Below are positions 1 through 8,205 of a stretch of DNA of 24,524 bases, one piece after another. Within the stretch, counting starts at the first letter, position 1, and every line of letters begins with the position of its first letter. A program made the position numbers and the translations under genes. The notes beneath the pieces are model-generated. The model saw only the letters and a list, made by a program, of their open reading frames with translations, was not told where the DNA came from and searched no databases. This DNA is from Alphaproteobacteria bacterium (lineage in GTDB: Bacteria > Pseudomonadota > Alphaproteobacteria > SP197), in NCBI GenBank assembly GCA_022822575.1, contig JAJEBJ010000339.1, forward strand, positions 1-24,524. Direction: 5' to 3'.

Positions 1-815
1 TCAACGAAAAGTACACCATCGACCGGGACCTGGAGTGCCGAGAGGTCTTTCGCACGACGAACGACGCCCACCCCGGCGTCAGGAAGGTCCTGGAGCAACC
101 CGCGATCAACCTGGGCGGTCCGATCGCGGCGCTGTCGGAGGGTCATTTCCCCTGCACCTACGCGGGGCTCTACTTCCGGCCCGCGCAAACGAGGGCCATG
201 TTCGAGGCCAATGGATGGTCCAGGGTCGCGGCCTTCCAGACCCGCAACCCGATGCATCGGAGCCATGAGCACCTGGCCAAGATTGCCGTCGAGATCTGTG
301 ACGGGCTTCTCATTCATCAGGTGCTCGGCGCTCTCAAGCCCGGTGACATTCCGGCAGACGTGCGGGTCGACGCGATCAACGCGCTGGTGGAGAACTATTT
401 CGTGCCCGGAACAGTCATCCAGGCTGGTTATCCCATCGAGATGCGCTATGGCGGCCCGCGCGAGGCATTGTTGCACGCAGTCTTTCGCCAGAACTTCGGA
501 TGCACGCATCTCGTGGTCGGCCGCGATCATGCCGGTGTGGGAGATTTCTATGGTCCGTTCGATGCCCACAACATCTTCGATGCCCTGCCGGCCGGCAGCA
601 TGGAAATCCAGCCACTCAAGATCGACATCACGTTCTTCTGCTACAAGTGCGGCATGGCGACCGGCAGGACCTGCCCGCACGGGGAGGAGGACCGGCTGGC
701 GATATCCGGAACCAGGTTGCGCGCGATGTTCGCCAATCACGAACCCATTCCCGAAGAGTTCAGCCGGCGCGAGGTGATCGATGTACTGCAGGCCTACTAC
801 GACAGCCTTCCCTGA
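1..815 (+). CDS. sat: Sulfate adenylyltransferase (ATP sulfurylase), 3' part
   Basis: The reading frame is open from the first base (first full codon at position 3) to TGA at 813-815, so the start lies before the window; about 270 residues are visible. ATP sulfurylase interconverts ATP plus sulfate with APS plus pyrophosphate, either in assimilation or, run in reverse, in sulfur oxidation. Family hallmarks are visible: the nucleotide-binding QTRNPMHRSHE motif (codons at about 237-269) and the GRDHAGVG motif (about 519-542). Near the C-terminus a CYKC...TCPH cluster (about 640-681) matches the zinc site of the homo-oligomeric Sat type. The C-terminus ends soon after the catalytic domain, so there is no fused APS kinase. 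Next downstream on the same strand is a phosphoesterase 60 bp away. Whether it serves assimilation or sulfur oxidation cannot be decided here because no aprBA or cys genes are in view. Confidence 0.96.
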   Translation, partial: NEKYTIDRDLECREVFRTTNDAHPGVRKVLEQPAINLGGPIAALSEGHFPCTYAGLYFRPAQTRAMFEANGWSRVAAFQTRNPMHRSHEHLAKIAVEICDGLLIHQVLGALKPGDIPADVRVDAINALVENYFVPGTVIQAGYPIEMRYGGPREALLHAVFRQNFGCTHLVVGRDHAGVGDFYGPFDAHNIFDALPAGSMEIQPLKIDITFFCYKCGMATGRTCPHGEEDRLAISGTRLRAMFANHEPIPEEFSRREVIDVLQAYYDSLP

Positions 816-875
816 CAGGTCGCTTTCACCGGTGCGGCCCCGGCAAGGATCGGCTCCGGCGCAGGGTGGAACCTG

Positions 876-1643
876 ATGATCATCGCCCAGATCAGCGATA
901 CCCACATCGAGGCGACATCGTCAGCAGAGCCAGCCGGAGTCGATCGGGCGCTCAACCTGAGGCAGTGTGTCGCCGATATCAATCAGCAGGATGTCGATGT
1001 CGTCGTCCACACGGGCGACTGTGTCCATCGGGGCGATCGCGGGGCCTATGCTCACTTGCGCGAAATCCTGGACGACCTGCGCGCGCCCCTGTTCATCGTT
1101 CCCGGCAACCGCGACCAGCGGGGTGAACTGTGCAATGCTTTCGAACATCTCGCCTCGCTGCCCCCGCCTGGCGATTTTCTCCATTACGCGATCGACGCGT
1201 TTCCCATGCGCCTGATTGCGCTCGACTCGGTTGTGGACGGCGAACGAAAAGGGGTCTTCTGTGAACGTCGGCGCCGGTGGCTGGAGGAAACTCTGGGCGG
1301 CGAGCCTGACAGACCCACGATCCTGTTCATTCATCATCCACCCTTCGATATCCCACCGCATTATGTCGGGGGCTACAGGCATTCGAACGAGGCAGCAGAA
1401 CTCGAAGCGCTGGTCGCGCGTCATCCGCAAGTCGCCAGGCTGCTGTGCGGTCATGTCCATTGCTATCACCGTGAAACCTGGGGCGGCACCGTCGCCACAG
1501 CCATGCCGAGTGTGGCCGTCGATCTGCGAAAGGGGGTCGATTCCGCCATCGGCGCGCGGCCGCTCTACTGCCTGCATGCCACCACCGAAGACATGAATCT
1601 CGTCACGCAAACCAGGGTTGTCCCGTCATGGCAGGCAGAATGA
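876..1643 (+). CDS. Calcineurin-like metallophosphoesterase (CpdA/GpdQ-type phosphodiesterase)
   Basis: This 255-residue protein carries the full set of class III cyclic-nucleotide phosphodiesterase / metallophosphoesterase metal ligands: D8-x-H10 in SDTH, GD at 47-48, GNRD at 77-80, HHPP at 153-156 and GHVH at 192-195. Such enzymes use two metal ions to hydrolyse phosphodiesters, for example cAMP or glycerophosphodiesters. The ATG at 876 follows a plausible ribosome binding site (AGGGTGGA, 863-870) and the protein begins directly with the first catalytic strand, so this start fits. It lies 60 bp after sat and could be co-transcribed with it. It ends 13 bp before the end of the convergent hydantoinase gene. 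The exact substrate is not visible; a cAMP role is only one option. Confidence 0.9.
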   Translation: MIIAQISDTHIEATSSAEPAGVDRALNLRQCVADINQQDVDVVVHTGDCVHRGDRGAYAHLREILDDLRAPLFIVPGNRDQRGELCNAFEHLASLPPPGDFLHYAIDAFPMRLIALDSVVDGERKGVFCERRRRWLEETLGGEPDRPTILFIHHPPFDIPPHYVGGYRHSNEAAELEALVARHPQVARLLCGHVHCYHRETWGGTVATAMPSVAVDLRKGVDSAIGARPLYCLHATTEDMNLVTQTRVVPSWQAE

Positions 1644-1656
1644 GGAGCGGTTGCGA

Positions 1657-3672
1657 TCACCCGGCCCGGGTGAGCACGAGATTGTGATGCCGGTCTCGGG
1701 CGGCTGACCAGCCTTGCGGAACCACAATGGTGGACGTATCGCCCTCGATCAGGGCCGGCCCGGCGAGTGCCGTACCGGGGGCCATGGCGTCCCGGCGACC
1801 GATGACGCCGTCACGCCATCCTCCCTGATCATGATAGCGCCAGGACGTGAAGGGAACCTCCGTGTCCCCCGGTTCCTCCTTCAGCGCCGGCACCTCCTCG
1901 AGCGGGGCCGACACGCCGAGACGGAAGGCAACGATCTCGATGGGACTGGAGGCATCACCGCCATGCATGAAGACCCTGTGATGCTCATCGGCAAAGAGTG
2001 TCCTGAGGTCACTGGCTGTCAGACCTGACGGCGGGTCGACGGGGACTGCGACCTCGAATGCCTGGCCGACGAATCTCATGTCCGCAAAGAAGGAGATACG
2101 TGGCCGGGATCCGAGACCCATCAGGACAAAGCGTTCGATCGCGCGCTTCCTCATGTCGCCATAGATCTCGGCTATGGCGCCGGGCGCCGCGTCATCGAGC
2201 AGCATCTTGCGGGTGACCGTGGAGAATTGCTGGTAGTCGGAGGCGATGAGACCGTAGGCCGACAGCACGCCGGCATGGGGTGGCACGATCACGGTGGTCA
2301 TGCCGAGGTCCGCGGCAACGTGCGCCGCGTGAAGGGGGCCGGCGCCGCCGAAGGCGACGAGAGCATGGTCTCTCGGATCCTTGCCGCGTTCGGTGGACAC
2401 GATCTGCATGGCGCGCACGATGGAGGCGTTGGCGACCCGGATGGCGGCATCGGAGATGTCCTCGAGGCTCATGGCAAGAGACTTTGCGAGGGGCCGGAAG
2501 GCCTCGCGCGAGGCATGCGCATCGATCGCCATGCGCCCGCCGAGAAACGACTCGGGTTTCAGCGTGCCGCGAATCACGTGGGCATCGGTGACCGTCGGCC
2601 GTGTTCCGCCACGGCCATAGCAGGCCGGGCCGGGGTCTGCTCCGGCACTGACCGGACCGGCGCGCAGCATGCCCCCGTCGTCGATCCAGATGATCGATCC
2701 GCCGCCCGCGCCAATGGTGTTGATGTCGATGATCGGGGTGCGCACCGGAAGGCCGTCAAGGGAGAACTCTGCCGTGAGCTCAGGCTCCCCTTCGGTCACG
2801 AGACAGACGTCGGTGGAGGTTCCTCCCATGTCCAGGGTGACGAGATTCCGGTATCCGGACCTGCCGGCCTGGCGGATGGCGCCGGTGACACCGGCGGCCG
2901 GCCCAGAGAGAAGTGAGGTGATCGCGTTGCGTCTCATGCCTTCTGCCGGCAGGCGGCCACCGTTCGACTGCATGACCGAAAAGCGTCCGGCGAACCCGTC
3001 TTGCGAAAGGCGCTTCTCGAAGCGTTTGAGGTAGCGGTTGATGACGGGCTGGACATAGGCCGACAGCGTCGTTGTCGATGCCCGTTCGTACTCCCGGAAT
3101 TCCCGGGTGACGGTAGATGAGCAGGCGATCTCGAGGTCCTGGCAGTTGCGGGCGATGATCGACTGCAGTTCCTCCTCGTGGACGGGATTGGCGTATCCGT
3201 TCAGGAGGCAGATGGCGACGGCCTCGTAGCCGCCTTCGCGAAGACGGGGGATGAGGTCGCGTTCGACGGCCTCGGCGTCGAGCGGCACCAGCACGCTGCC
3301 GTCCGCGAGAATCCTTTCGGTCACCTCGTATGAATCCCGCCGACGGACCACCGGTTGCGGTTTGCGGTAGGTGAGATCGTAGACGCGCGAGCGGTTGTGC
3401 CGCTGCATGATGAGGATGTCGCGAAAACCGCTGGTCGTGACGAAGGCGATGCGTGCGCCCTTGCGCTCGAGAACCGCGTTGGTGGCGATCGTCGAGCCAT
3501 GCACCAGATCGTCGATCCCCGATACCGGCACCGTCGATTCAACGATGGCGTTGAAGGCGCCCTCGTCCGGGTTTTCAGGCACGGATGGCACCTTGGCAAT
3601 GGTGATGGCACCGTCAGCGTCAATCGCCACGAGGTCCGTGAAGGTTCCCCCGACCTCGACTCCCACACGCAT
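1657..3672 (-). CDS. hyuA: Hydantoinase A / 5-oxoprolinase-type ATPase subunit
   Basis: This 671-residue protein has an actin-like ATPase fold. The N-terminal phosphate loop is VGVEVGGTFTDLVAID (about 3-18), followed by the family motif HGSTIATNAVLERKGA (about 58-73). The second phosphate motif is TLDMGGTSTDVC (about 279-290), with a later FGGAGPLHA stretch. HyuA subunits work with HyuB in ATP-dependent opening of hydantoins or 5-oxoproline, or in related ketone carboxylases. The ATG at 3672 is preceded by AGGGA at suitable spacing. It is unusual in standing alone here: its normal partner HyuB is not adjacent, but two hyuB copies lie about 15 kb away (18549-21907). It has a possible promoter and inverted repeat upstream (3686-3731). 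The reaction could be N-methylhydantoin, oxoproline or another lactam; sequence alone does not decide. Confidence 0.93.
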   Translation of the reverse strand: MRVGVEVGGTFTDLVAIDADGAITIAKVPSVPENPDEGAFNAIVESTVPVSGIDDLVHGSTIATNAVLERKGARIAFVTTSGFRDILIMQRHNRSRVYDLTYRKPQPVVRRRDSYEVTERILADGSVLVPLDAEAVERDLIPRLREGGYEAVAICLLNGYANPVHEEELQSIIARNCQDLEIACSSTVTREFREYERASTTTLSAYVQPVINRYLKRFEKRLSQDGFAGRFSVMQSNGGRLPAEGMRRNAITSLLSGPAAGVTGAIRQAGRSGYRNLVTLDMGGTSTDVCLVTEGEPELTAEFSLDGLPVRTPIIDINTIGAGGGSIIWIDDGGMLRAGPVSAGADPGPACYGRGGTRPTVTDAHVIRGTLKPESFLGGRMAIDAHASREAFRPLAKSLAMSLEDISDAAIRVANASIVRAMQIVSTERGKDPRDHALVAFGGAGPLHAAHVAADLGMTTVIVPPHAGVLSAYGLIASDYQQFSTVTRKMLLDDAAPGAIAEIYGDMRKRAIERFVLMGLGSRPRISFFADMRFVGQAFEVAVPVDPPSGLTASDLRTLFADEHHRVFMHGGDASSPIEIVAFRLGVSAPLEEVPALKEEPGDTEVPFTSWRYHDQGGWRDGVIGRRDAMAPGTALAGPALIEGDTSTIVVPQGWSAARDRHHNLVLTRAG

Positions 3673-3685
3673 GGCTCATTCCCTG

Positions 3686-3731
3686 ACTGCCGACCGCGGC
3701 AGTGTATCCGATGAGGGCCAGGCGCAGCCAA
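3686..3731 (-). promoter_or_regulatory. Possible hyuA promoter with an inverted repeat over the start site
   Basis: Reading the minus strand, TTGGCT (3726-3731) is followed after 17 bases by GATACA (3703-3708), a moderate match to a housekeeping promoter. Immediately downstream is a perfect 7-base inverted repeat, ACTGCCG / CGGCAGT, with a 4-base centre (3686-3703), lying just ahead of the ribosome binding site of hyuA. It could be a repressor site or an mRNA hairpin. This is pattern matching only. Confidence 0.35.
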
Positions 3732-3944
3732 GAGAACCGGCAGGCATGCGACGCCCTCGTGCCGTGATTGTCCACATCCTCGATGTCGTTCTCGACTGAG
3801 TCTGGAGGATCCACATCAGCTTGATAGTGGATTGAAGGTTGCCCCGGAGTGCGACGCGCATCCTGATGCGGATTGTTGTCCCGGACCTCCAGTATGCCTC
3901 GGGTGACGACATTTGCACCTCGGCAGCCGTCCGCTCACCGTCGA

Positions 3945-4205
3945 TCAGCGCGGTCCTCGTTGCGCACGGACGTAGTGTTCCAGCACGCGGTTGATTCTCG
4001 TCTGGTATCCCCGTCCGCCAGATCTGAAGTGATCCAGCACCGAGCGCTTGACACGAAGCGTGATCCTCTCGGTGCGATCGGGCTCAACCAACTCGGCTTC
4101 GCGCCAGAACAACTCGTCAAACTCCTCGATGTCGCTGATGTCGATATCCTCGTCCTCCACTGCCGCAATCTCGTTCGGGGTCAGCGCCTTAGCGTATCGA
4201 GTCAT
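3945..4205 (-). CDS. brnA: BrnA-family antitoxin (DUF4415)
   Basis: This 86-residue protein has an acidic N-terminal half (EDEDIDISDIEEFDELFW, about 17-34) and a C-terminal ribbon-helix-helix-like part with the BrnA signature SGGRGYQTRINRVLEHYV (about 62-79). BrnA binds and neutralises the BrnT ribonuclease, and the complex usually represses its own promoter. The ATG at 4205 is preceded by AGAAGGA at good spacing. It overlaps the last 17 bases of brnT, the usual toxin-first order of this system, so translation is probably coupled. The family assignment is from remembered signature and gene order. Confidence 0.85.
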   Translation of the reverse strand: MTRYAKALTPNEIAAVEDEDIDISDIEEFDELFWREAELVEPDRTERITLRVKRSVLDHFRSGGRGYQTRINRVLEHYVRAQRGPR

Positions 4206-4461
4206 GCCAGATCCTTCTCTCAGTGCGCGAGGCAGGTCGGGCAGAAATCAGTCGTACATTCCCGCTACGCGAGGTATGCGCGACGACTATCACCGCTGTG
4301 CCCACACATCCGAGGCTGACGTGTCGTTCCTCGCCGTAGTCGCAACGCCGGTCACGGCGTGCAAGAACCAGAGCGTCGAAAATTCGCTGAGCGGTTTCGC
4401 AATCGATCCCGTGCTTGACCGCATTGGCCCGATTCTTGGCCTCATCCCACTCGAACGCCAA
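4189..4461 (-). CDS. brnT: BrnT-family ribonuclease toxin
   Basis: The protein is about 90 residues when started at the TTG at 4461. It begins with FEWDEAKNRANAVKHGI (about 3-19), the characteristic N-terminus of BrnT, and ends with a VRLISARPASRTERR stretch (about 71-85) matching the family's conserved C-terminal strand and arginines. BrnT is a RelE-like RNase that stops translation and is held in check by BrnA. The frame continues upstream to an ATG at 4536, which overlaps the stop of the previous gene. The extra residues (several cysteines in a row) do not look like BrnT, and a good promoter lies inside that stretch, so the TTG start is preferred. Because the promoter's expected start site lies only a few bases before the TTG, the mRNA may be nearly leaderless. 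Confidence 0.84.
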   Translation of the reverse strand: MAFEWDEAKNRANAVKHGIDCETAQRIFDALVLARRDRRCDYGEERHVSLGCVGTAVIVVAHTSRSGNVRLISARPASRTERRIWHDSIR

Positions 4462-4472
4462 GATGTAGTGTA

Positions 4473-4501
4473 TGTATAATTTGTCAGGACACTGATTGCA
4501 A
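4473..4501 (-). promoter_or_regulatory. brnTA promoter with a possible operator
   Basis: Reading the minus strand, TTGCAA (4496-4501) and TATACA (4473-4478) are separated by exactly 17 bases, a good housekeeping promoter. Between them lies TGTCCTGACA (4482-4491), an imperfect palindrome with TGTC/GACA arms, in a position where a repressor such as the BrnA-BrnT complex could block polymerase. The operator role is inferred. Confidence 0.55.
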
Positions 4502-4526
4502 CAACAGGACGATTTCACACTTCTTC

Positions 4527-6515
4527 TCAGGAACATGTGCGCGGGATGTCAGGCGACCATGTGCGCACGAAGACTGTCTCGTCATTCAGAGTGACCTCGA
4601 GGCGGCCCCGTGGCTGGAAGATGGTTGGCGTGGCCGTAAGTTCGGCGATCGAGGTGACCGCCACGGACCAGTCTTCGCGGTGAAAGATGAGGCGATGTTC
4701 GACGCGGCTGTGGCCACTGTTGTCATCCTCGGGAACGACGGAGTGTTCACAATGGGTCCTGGATCCGAACGTGACTCCGGTCGCATGGAAACGTACCCGC
4801 GCCGGCGTGTTGGTCCACTGTGAGGTGAGGCGGCCCGAGGCTTCGTCATGCTTGGTGTTCCTGGAGATGGAGGGAGAGGCGAGGACCGTCACGCTCTCGC
4901 TCATCGGTTCCAAGGGTGACGGGAAGGAGACTGACACATCGGCTTCCCGGTCACCGGTGCGCTGAGGCAGGGTGAGGCGCGCTTCGCCGGCACCGATCAT
5001 CACGGGCTCGGAACTCGGTGTCGGCCAGATCTGCGGCCACAGCGAGGTGGAAAGGGCAAGGCGGATGCGGTGACCGGCACGGAAACGATAGGCCGTTGCG
5101 GGAAAGACAATCCGGCAGCGGCGGCGCCTTTCCGGTGTTACGGGAGGGACTCCTTCGTCATCGAGTGCCAGATTGCGAACGGTATAGACGACCCGCGCAA
5201 CGCCGCCTTCGGGAGAAACGTCGTTGAGACGCAGGGCAAGGGTGGCGACAGGCGCGTCACATTCGACGTCGAGGACGAGAACCGTTTCGCCGACGAGGTC
5301 GACGGGGGCCTCGAGCCTGTCGCTATCGAAGACGAGGGAGAGCGCATCGTCAGCGCGCTGGTCGAGTGGGAGGCCGCCTGTTCGCCCGAAGTACCCGGTA
5401 TCGCCGCCGGCCAGACCGACCCTGCCGTCATGGGGCACGGCAACGGGTTGAGGGTCATCTCCGGGCGATTCAGTCAGCCGTCCATCGGTCAGGGTGAAGA
5501 CCAGCGGCGTGATCCGGGAAGAGGGCCAGGAGGCTTCGGCGATCCAGGCGCCCCGGCGTTCTTTCATCCGGTCGGCGGGGGCCTGATACTCCATACGCCA
5601 CAGTCGCAGGCGCGGTTCGCGGTCAATTCCGTTGTCAACGCCCTTCAGCCAGCGGTCCCACCACCTCACTGCTTCCTGCTGGAAACCCATCGCCGGTCCC
5701 GGCTCTCCGGCAAAGGGGTAGTGATGCCCCCAGGGGCCGACAATGCCCCAGCAGTCGCCGGTGGCCCCGGCGACGAGTGACATGACAGCATTGCTGTAGC
5801 GATCCGCCCAGCCGCCGACGGCCAGCACCGGACACGAAATCGCGTGCATCCTTTCGTTGACGGAACTCCGTCGCCAGTAGTCGTCGCGCCACTCGTGGCT
5901 GATCCACGTTTCCAGAGGGAACGTCAGCCTTTCCAGGCGCGCCAGCCACTGGTCCCGCCATCCCTCACCCACCGTTTGCGGATCGGGCGGCGAGGCAAGG
6001 ATGGCGGGCAACTGGGCGCCCCACTCGACGGTGTCCGTCAGCAGACAGCCGCCCATGTGGTGAATGTCGTCGTCGAACCGGTTGTGGGTGGCGCAACAGG
6101 CGATGATCGCCTTCAGCGCCGGCGGAGCCCGGCACGCCGCCAAGAGGCTTGCCGTGCCACCCCAGGACTGACCGAACATGCCCACAAGGCCATCGCACCA
6201 GGGCTGTGCCGCGATCCACTCGATCACGCGAATGGCATCGTCGAGTTCGTCATCGGTGAACATGTCGGCCATGTGGCCTTCTGAATCACCCGATCCACGC
6301 ATGTCGACACGAATCGACGCGTAGCCCGCTTCGGCAAACACCGCGTGGTTGCACTCGTCGCGCAACCGCGTCAGATCACGCTTTCGATAGGGGATGAATT
6401 CGAGGAGAGCGGGGACCGGCGCATGATCGGCAGCCGATGGCAGCCACAGCCGTGCGGCCAGGCGCATGCCATCGGTCATGTCGATCCACAGGTGCTCTGT
6501 CTCGCGAGTTGCCAG
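4527..6515 (-). CDS. CocE/NonD-family serine hydrolase (X-Pro dipeptidyl-peptidase-like)
   Basis: This alpha/beta hydrolase of about 650-662 residues resembles cocaine esterase and glutaryl-7-ACA acylase relatives. Counting from the proposed start, the nucleophile S117 sits in GQSWGG. The likely acid is D238 (GGWADRYSN) and the likely base is H264 (GPWGHHYPF). A C-terminal beta-sandwich domain follows, as is usual for the family. Such enzymes hydrolyse esters or amides. The start is uncertain: the first ATG is at 6479, but the preceding codons encode EHLWID, the conserved first strand before DGMRLAARLWLP. No ATG, GTG or TTG occurs in frame between the upstream gene's stop (6549-6551) and 6479. 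A CTG at 6515 preceded by GAGGAG (6522-6527) is the best candidate. It follows the family-5 binding protein by 33 bp and is probably in its operon. Confidence 0.9.
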   Translation of the reverse strand: MATRETEHLWIDMTDGMRLAARLWLPSAADHAPVPALLEFIPYRKRDLTRLRDECNHAVFAEAGYASIRVDMRGSGDSEGHMADMFTDDELDDAIRVIEWIAAQPWCDGLVGMFGQSWGGTASLLAACRAPPALKAIIACCATHNRFDDDIHHMGGCLLTDTVEWGAQLPAILASPPDPQTVGEGWRDQWLARLERLTFPLETWISHEWRDDYWRRSSVNERMHAISCPVLAVGGWADRYSNAVMSLVAGATGDCWGIVGPWGHHYPFAGEPGPAMGFQQEAVRWWDRWLKGVDNGIDREPRLRLWRMEYQAPADRMKERRGAWIAEASWPSSRITPLVFTLTDGRLTESPGDDPQPVAVPHDGRVGLAGGDTGYFGRTGGLPLDQRADDALSLVFDSDRLEAPVDLVGETVLVLDVECDAPVATLALRLNDVSPEGGVARVVYTVRNLALDDEGVPPVTPERRRRCRIVFPATAYRFRAGHRIRLALSTSLWPQIWPTPSSEPVMIGAGEARLTLPQRTGDREADVSVSFPSPLEPMSESVTVLASPSISRNTKHDEASGRLTSQWTNTPARVRFHATGVTFGSRTHCEHSVVPEDDNSGHSRVEHRLIFHREDWSVAVTSIAELTATPTIFQPRGRLEVTLNDETVFVRTWSPDIPRTCS

Positions 6516-6548
6516 GCCCCGCTCCTCACACCCCGCGAGCGACGCCGG

Positions 6549-8126
6549 TCAGGTTGCGAACCACCAGCGTCGCGCCATCCTGCCGTCATCCATGCGACGG
6601 TTGCCACTGACCTCGCCATGGCCCAGAGCGTCCGAGGCGCCGATGAGAGAACTGGCGAAGGCAACGACGGTGGTGCCGCCCTCCATGTTGAGAATCTCCT
6701 GGAGTTCGAAGTACATGTCCCGGCGCAGGGCCTGATCGGGTTCACTCCTGGCGGCGGTGAGGAGGGAATCGAAACGTTCGTTGCTGAAATAGGTGTCGTT
6801 CCAGGACGATGTCGAGATGTAGGACGACGTCAGCATCCAGTCGATGGTCGGGCGGCCGTTCCAGTAGACGCAGCACCAGGGCGCCACCAGCCAGACCTCC
6901 GACCAGTATCCGTCACCCGGCACCCGGTCGACGGTGACATCGATACCTGCCGGCGCCATCGATTCGGCCATGAGCACGCCCATGTCGACCGAGCCGCCGA
7001 AGGCGCCGTCGCTGGCCTTCAACTCGAGGGCGATCCTGTCCAGGCCGGCCTGCTTCAGGTGCCATGCGGCCACGTCCGGATCGTACTCACGCTGCGGCAG
7101 GTCCGTGTTGAAGAACTGCTGGTTGCGGCCGATCGGATGGTCGTTGCCGACATAGCCGAATCCGCCGAACACCTTGTCGACGATTTCCTGGCGCCTGATG
7201 CCGTACTTGACCGCAAGGCGGATGTGATTGTCGGTGAAGGGATCGACATCGGTGCGCATGGCGGTGGTGTAGTGCTGCGTTCCGGGCGCCTCAAGCAGGC
7301 TCACGCCGTCGGTGTTCCCCAGGAGGCCGGCGGTGCGCGCATCCGGCTGCGATATGACGTCGGCCGACCCGCTCAGGAGTGCGCTCGCCCGGGACGAGGC
7401 ATCCTCGATGTTGAGCAACTCCACCGAGCCGAAGAAGCCCTGGTCGTCCCGGTAGAAGTTCGCGTACTTGCTTCCGGCAAAACGCACGCCGGGGACGAAT
7501 TCCTCGAGAACGTACGGGCCTGAGCCGATTCCCTGTTCCCAGTCGGTCGTGTCCTCGGGTCCGATCAGCAGGCCGAAGGCCGAAAGGTGAACGGGCAGAT
7601 CGAAATTGACCTCATTTTGCACCATGACGACGGTGTCGGGCCCGTCGGACTTCAGTTCCTCAAGGGAACCGACAATCTGCTTGCCTTCCGCGTAGGTGTT
7701 GTCGTCACTGAGGTGCCGGTTGAGCGACCAGACGACATCATCGGCTGTCACCGTCTTGCCGTTGTGAAACTCCGCCTCGCGCAGCCTGAAGGTCCATGTC
7801 CGGCCATCCGCCGAGGTCTCCCAGCTCTCGGCGAGACTGCCCATCGGGGTTCCGTCGGCTGCGAGTTCGGTCAGGGAGTCGAAGCAGCACAGGGCCGCCA
7901 TGGTCACATGATCTGTTCCGATCGCCTTGATCGGATCGAGGGTGTCGACGGATGCGCCTCCGTCCGTGCCGATGGTCACATGCCCGCCATGAGCGGGCGC
8001 CGCACGGGCGGTTCGTGTCCACTGCGCCGATGCCGCGGCAGCGGTCATGCCCGTTGCCATGGCGGCCTTCATGAACCGGCGTCGATCGATGCCCCGTTGG
8101 ACGCCTGGCATGCTTGAACCTGTCAT
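6549..8126 (-). CDS. ABC transporter substrate-binding protein, family 5 (peptide/opine/nickel type)
   Basis: This is a 525-residue periplasmic binding protein. An N-terminal twin-arginine leader (DRRRFMKAAM, about 14-23, then an alanine-rich hydrophobic run) suggests folded export by Tat. The mature part has DppA/OppA features such as LDPIKAIG, FDSLTELAADGTPMGSLAESWE, WTFRLREAEFHNGKTVTADDVVWSL and SGPYVLEEFVPG. The ATG at 8126 has AGGGGG (8131-8136) at good spacing. A further ATG at 8162 has no ribosome site and lies at or before the predicted transcription start. No matching DppB/C permease or ATPase lies nearby, so it either uses partners elsewhere or is an orphan. Its downstream neighbour is a CocE-like hydrolase, which might process the imported ligand (inference). 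Confidence 0.92.
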   Translation of the reverse strand: MTGSSMPGVQRGIDRRRFMKAAMATGMTAAAASAQWTRTARAAPAHGGHVTIGTDGGASVDTLDPIKAIGTDHVTMAALCCFDSLTELAADGTPMGSLAESWETSADGRTWTFRLREAEFHNGKTVTADDVVWSLNRHLSDDNTYAEGKQIVGSLEELKSDGPDTVVMVQNEVNFDLPVHLSAFGLLIGPEDTTDWEQGIGSGPYVLEEFVPGVRFAGSKYANFYRDDQGFFGSVELLNIEDASSRASALLSGSADVISQPDARTAGLLGNTDGVSLLEAPGTQHYTTAMRTDVDPFTDNHIRLAVKYGIRRQEIVDKVFGGFGYVGNDHPIGRNQQFFNTDLPQREYDPDVAAWHLKQAGLDRIALELKASDGAFGGSVDMGVLMAESMAPAGIDVTVDRVPGDGYWSEVWLVAPWCCVYWNGRPTIDWMLTSSYISTSSWNDTYFSNERFDSLLTAARSEPDQALRRDMYFELQEILNMEGGTTVVAFASSLIGASDALGHGEVSGNRRMDDGRMARRWWFAT

Positions 8127-8157
8127 GTGTCCCCCTGACGGCGGTGTACTTGGCGTC

Positions 8158-8185
8158 ACCATAGTCGGCGTCGCTGCCTGATCAA
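8158..8185 (-). promoter_or_regulatory. Possible promoter for the family-5 binding protein and CocE genes
   Basis: On the minus strand TTGATC (8180-8185) is followed after 16 bases by TATGGT (8158-8163). Each hexamer matches the consensus at four of six positions. Transcription from here would start around 8150, leaving a leader of roughly 25 bases before the ATG at 8126, which also argues against the upstream ATG at 8162. Confidence 0.4.
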
Positions 8186-8205
8186 CTCGGGATGTCGTCG
8201 GGAGC

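Noticed and set aside
1657..1673. 17-bp palindrome TCACCCGG-C-CCGGGTGA at the hyuA stop codon
   Set aside because: Its centre is one base, so it cannot form a normal terminator hairpin, and no T run follows.
2227..2916. Long plus-strand open frame (229 codons) inside hyuA
   Set aside because: It is antisense to a clearly recognised gene; high-GC coding sequence often leaves such frames open, and its composition is unlike a real protein.
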